NCBI GenBank assembly: GCA_021205005.1
Contig: JAJPYK010000207.1
Coordinates: 1-8,726, forward strand
DNA length: 8,726 nt
Reading direction: 5' to 3'
Origin: Paraprevotella sp.
GTDB taxonomy: Bacteria > Bacteroidota > Bacteroidia > Bacteroidales > Bacteroidaceae
Position numbers and translations under genes: made by a program. The notes beneath the pieces were generated by a model that saw only the letters and a program-made list of their open reading frames with translations, was not told the origin of the DNA and did not search any database. Below, piece by piece: positions 7,013 through 8,726 of the stretch. Within the stretch, counting starts at the first letter, position 1; every line of letters starts with the position of its first letter.

Positions 7013-7435
7013 TTATTCTTTTATGTGTTTGATAGTAAATAAAAATCGTCGGGTTAACCGTTCTCTGTTCATATATAATACGAAATAATACAGAGCCACA
7101 CTTCCCAATGCGGATAACGCACCTAAAGGTTCACTTCCACAACCATACGTAACTGACAGAAGGACAACTAAAAGTAAGACCAAGGGATAGGCATAAGCAC
7201 ATAAGACGGCCGTCAGTCCCGACTCCAAAGTTCCGGTCAGACAAACGAGCTCCCCTATGCAATAATCATCAGCATCTTCGCTCACAACGTCGATAAGCTT
7301 TTCCTTGCTTTCAGACGAGTTGCACAATTTTTTGGCCACGCACGACGAACATGCAGCAGCCTGAGTGATCCGAACGCTGATGTGTTTTCCTTTAAAGCCT
7401 TCCACGGTACCTCGATGTGTGATGCTTTGCGCCAT
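7013..7435 (-). CDS. rseC: RseC/MucC-family membrane protein (SoxR-reducing system protein family)
   Basis: This 140-residue protein matches the RseC/MucC family. It has a soluble N-terminal part beginning ITHRGTVEGFKGKHISVRI, then a cysteine cluster AACSSCVAKKLC (Cys29, Cys32, Cys38). After that come two transmembrane helices (about 73-97 and 103-121) and a short basic C-terminus. In E. coli, RseC is linked with the Rsx (Rnf-like) complex in reducing the SoxR [2Fe-2S] regulator, and to the sigma-E system. In Bacteroidales the gene commonly precedes rnfB. Here it is the first gene of the rnf operon, with only four bases before rnfB, so a role in Rnf assembly, maturation or redox adjustment is plausible but inferred. 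A direct SoxR role cannot be shown from this window. ATG at 7433-7435 is preceded at a short distance by a -7 promoter element. Confidence 0.88.
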   Translation of the reverse strand: MAQSITHRGTVEGFKGKHISVRITQAAACSSCVAKKLCNSSESKEKLIDVVSEDADDYCIGELVCLTGTLESGLTAVLCAYAYPLVLLLVVLLSVTYGCGSEPLGALSALGSVALYYFVLYMNRERLTRRFLFTIKHIKE

Positions 7436-7463
7436 TTTGCAAACTCAATATTACAAATTGGTG

Positions 7464-7471
7464 CAAAATTA
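7464..7471 (-). promoter_or_regulatory. Putative promoter of the rseC-rnf operon, -7 element
   Basis: The minus strand reads TAATTTTG, an exact TAnnTTTG match, ending 28 bases before the rseC ATG. This would give a short leader of roughly 20 bases. No clear TTTG -33 box is found about 20 bases upstream. The surrounding DNA is A/T-rich, as expected of a Bacteroidetes promoter. Confidence 0.5.
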
Positions 7472-7772
7472 GTATTTATTCAGTAATTGATAGTAGGTAT
7501 GAGATCAAAAAAACGGCACTCTTTATCTTTTTTAACCTATCAAAGCGTTTGCGCTCACAGCAGATGAAAATAACGGAAACAAAAGAGGCACTACCGGCCG
7601 ATAAAAGCGCATTCCACGCAGATCGCGTCAAATGCCCGCGCATCGGAGTTTCCATCAAAACGACGCCTTGACCACCTCCGCATACGATGAAGCGCACCCC
7701 AAAAAAGCGGAGAAAGCCAACATAAAAATCAGGGGCGGGAAAAGGCCTTATTTTTCTGCGGCAATTGATTTT

Positions 7773-7812
7773 TCAATCTGCGGAGAAAAATAAATCAATC
7801 TGCGGAGAAAAA
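7773..7812 (+). repeat. 18-bp direct repeat, two copies
   Basis: The sequence tcaatctgcggagaaaaa occurs exactly at 7773-7790 and again at 7795-7812, a period of 22 bases. A related fragment, tttttctgcgg, lies just upstream at about 7751-7761. Only two full copies are present, so it is not a CRISPR array. The right copy shares its A run with the T tract of the adjacent minus-strand terminator. Confidence 0.75.
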
Positions 7813-7856
7813 AATACGTTGTTCCTTAGGCCTGTCGACAGACGCAAAGAACAACG
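7808..7856 (-). terminator. Terminator after the lipoprotein and small-protein genes
   Basis: An 8-bp perfect outer stem (CGTTGTTC at 7817-7824 with GAACAACG at 7849-7856) encloses a 24-base loop. That loop contains the self-complementary CTGTCGACAG (7832-7841). On the minus strand the stem is followed by TA and seven T (plus-strand A at 7808-7814). It lies 36 bases beyond the stop of the 66-residue gene and would end that leftward transcript before the rnf promoter. Confidence 0.65.
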
Positions 7857-7862
7857 CATCTA

Positions 7863-7892
7863 AGGATATCCCGATTGATCGGGAAATGTCCT
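7863..7892 (-). other. Hairpin touching the stop codon of the small Cys-rich gene
   Basis: TCCCGA at 7869-7874 pairs with TCGGGA at 7879-7884 around a four-base loop. The helix can extend outward through AGGA (7863-7866) with TCCT (7889-7892), leaving a small bulge. It reaches the last base of the TGA stop. No T run follows it on either strand, so it is probably not a terminator by itself. It could protect the 3' end of the message or simply be part of a bipartite terminator region. Confidence 0.4.
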
Positions 7893-8092
7893 CAATAATG
7901 ATCAAAGTGCACCACCTCGGGCTTTTCTATGCCTACGAATTCCTCGTAACGGGCACACAATCTTTTGGCCTCGGCCACGTAGCGTTCGCCGGTCCAGTTG
8001 CATTCACAAATAATGGGATTCTTCATCCACTGCATATATTTACCGTGCTTGCAGTCATCGCACCGAACCATTCTGACCTTATTGATCGCCAT
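7892..8092 (-). CDS. Small cysteine-rich protein, possible zinc-binding, function unknown
   Basis: This 66-residue protein is not one I can name. It has CDDC (Cys11, Cys14) followed by HGKYM, CEC (Cys29, Cys31) and RLCARYEEF (Cys46). The spacing C-x2-C-x14-C-x-C-x14-C resembles small zinc-ribbon-like proteins in which two CxxC-type halves bind one metal. There is no signal peptide or membrane segment, so it should be cytoplasmic. ATG at 8090-8092 is used here; Met8 (MVRCDDC) is an alternative start. It begins 10 bases after the stop of the lipoprotein gene on the same strand and is followed by a hairpin and a terminator, so the two form an operon. The clean cysteine pattern, tight spacing and flanking terminator make it likely to be a real gene despite its size. 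No function is assigned. Confidence 0.7.
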   Translation of the reverse strand: MAINKVRMVRCDDCKHGKYMQWMKNPIICECNWTGERYVAEAKRLCARYEEFVGIEKPEVVHFDHY

Positions 8093-8102
8093 AACATTCT
8101 GC

Positions 8103-8723
8103 TTATTTCACGCGGTAGAACTTTTCGGGAGTGCGTGTATGAATGTCCTGCAAGACCAGAGAATCCGGTGAAAGGGTCAAAATATCCAAGGTATCGTTCC
8201 GGGTTTCCGCCCCGTGTATACCTTCCGTCTCTTTCTGCAAAATAAGTTCGCAGTTGCACAGGCTCCATTGATTGTACTTATATTGCTGCGAGGACAAAGG
8301 CTTCACTTTGCCGTCCAGACTCAAACGGAAACTCTGTTGCCCGTCGCTGGCCGACTGCCACCCTTGCGCCAGTTGGCTGATGTTCAAGGCCACGTTTACG
8401 CATTGATTGTCATCATTGGTAGTTATGGCAAACTGATCCGTATAATTGGCGATCTCGCCCAATATACGTCCGTCCTCCCCTGTCCTTTCATTGGTTTTGT
8501 CCAACAGCAACGTGTCGCTGTCTTCCGTGATAAGTTCAAGGCCACTCATGCCCGTACCCTCTCCCAAATGACCGTAAAAAGCCGTATCGGGCGTGTGTAC
8601 GACCGTAGTGGTGGAGTCCTGATCCTCCATATAGTCCTTGCTTTTCTGTCCGCCCCAGCAACCCGACAAGATTCCTGCGGCAATAGCAACTGAAGGCCAA
8701 GAGAATGTCAAATATTTCTTCAT
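8103..8723 (-). CDS. Predicted lipoprotein of unknown function, possibly lipocalin-like
   Basis: This 206-residue protein starts with a lipoprotein signal: a KK N-terminus, a hydrophobic stretch (about 9-19) and the lipobox LSGC with Cys22 as the lipidated residue. A polar, disordered-looking linker follows (about 24-45, rich in K, D, S, T and Q). The rest alternates short hydrophobic and polar stretches, as in a small beta-barrel or sandwich: LELITEDSDTLLLDK (62-76), FRLSLDGKVKPLSSQQY (132-148), CELILQK (158-164) and a C-terminal LTLSPDSLVLQD (182-193) ending EKFYRVK. The final motif resembles the last strands of lipocalin-like lipoproteins common in Bacteroidales, but this is an impression and not a domain hit. 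ATG at 8721-8723 is supported by the signal peptide; the promoter lies outside the window. It is followed after 10 bases by the Cys-rich 66-residue gene. Confidence 0.78.
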   Translation of the reverse strand: MKKYLTFSWPSVAIAAGILSGCWGGQKSKDYMEDQDSTTTVVHTPDTAFYGHLGEGTGMSGLELITEDSDTLLLDKTNERTGEDGRILGEIANYTDQFAITTNDDNQCVNVALNISQLAQGWQSASDGQQSFRLSLDGKVKPLSSQQYKYNQWSLCNCELILQKETEGIHGAETRNDTLDILTLSPDSLVLQDIHTRTPEKFYRVK

Positions 8724-8726
8724 GCG

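Larger units (their letters stand above)
7436..7891. other. Intergenic region between rseC and the small Cys-rich gene
   Basis: This stretch of about 455 bases holds no gene I would defend. From the rseC side it contains an A/T-rich promoter zone (7436-7510), a more G+C-rich block (about 7580-7740) with short unconvincing open frames on both strands, a purine/A-rich zone with an 18-bp direct repeat (7773-7812), a terminator (7808-7856) and a second hairpin (7863-7892). The abrupt change in base composition at the G+C-rich block suggests a gene remnant or an interspersed element. I cannot identify either. Confidence 0.6.

Noticed and set aside
7564..7671. 35-residue plus-strand open frame beginning ATGAAAATAACG
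   Set aside because: It has an open start and stop but no ribosome binding site, no homologue I can recall and no supporting neighbour. It could equally be part of a non-coding element.
7476..7697. 73-residue minus-strand open frame upstream of rseC
   Set aside because: It runs almost into the rseC promoter zone and shows no family motif. Its composition changes midway where the DNA becomes A/T-rich. It could be a remnant but is not defended as a gene.
7773..7812. Possible CRISPR array
   Set aside because: There are only two 18-bp copies with a 4-base gap between them, so there is no spacer-sized interval, and no cas gene is in the window.
7832..7841. CTGTCGACAG palindrome as an operator or recombination site
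   Set aside because: It is a 10-bp palindrome inside a terminator loop, not repeated elsewhere in the window, and has no associated regulator or integrase gene.

Overview
The window looks like chromosomal DNA from a member of the Bacteroidales (gut Bacteroides or Parabacteroides type). Four things point there: the gene order rseC-rnfB-rnfC-rnfD-rnfG-rnfE-rnfA, the protein sequences (for example the GalE), start sites mostly lacking Shine-Dalgarno sequences and preceded by A/T-rich DNA, and two matches to the Bacteroidetes -7 promoter element TAnnTTTG. The genus is an inference from remembered family resemblance.

Layout from left to right. (1) Positions 1-443, plus strand: the 3' part of a metallo-beta-lactamase-fold hydrolase; its start and first metal-binding motif lie outside the window. 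(2) Positions 444-681: a short convergent intergenic stretch with an intrinsic terminator for leftward transcription. (3) Positions 682-1716, minus strand: galE, UDP-glucose 4-epimerase, with its own -7 element. (4) Positions 1798-1844: a strong hairpin terminator that separates galE from the next operon. (5) Positions 1860-7435, minus strand: one compact operon read rseC, rnfB, rnfC, rnfD, rnfG, rnfE, rnfA. It encodes a complete Rnf ferredoxin:NAD+ oxidoreductase preceded by an RseC/MucC-family membrane protein. (6) Positions 7436-7891: an intergenic region of about 455 bp with the rseC promoter, a G+C-rich block, an 18-bp direct repeat, a terminator and a second hairpin. (7) Positions 7892-8723, minus strand: a two-gene unit made of a predicted lipoprotein followed by a 66-residue cysteine-rich protein.

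How the genes work together. RnfB and RnfC carry the iron-sulfur and flavin/NADH chemistry. RnfD and RnfG carry covalently bound FMN, and RnfA and RnfE form the membrane pair with conserved cysteines for an intramembrane FeS centre. Together they couple electron flow between reduced ferredoxin and NAD+ to Na+ or H+ transport. RseC heads the operon and probably has a redox or assembly-related role with Rnf. All six Rnf subunits look intact.

Most of the window is ordinary core metabolism. The items most worth a second look are a second flavinylation-like motif in the C-terminal tail of RnfG, the uncharacterised lipoprotein and Cys-rich small protein pair, the repeat-bearing intergenic region, and the GTG start of rnfC. 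I found no CRISPR array, tRNA, rRNA, insertion sequence or clear defence system.
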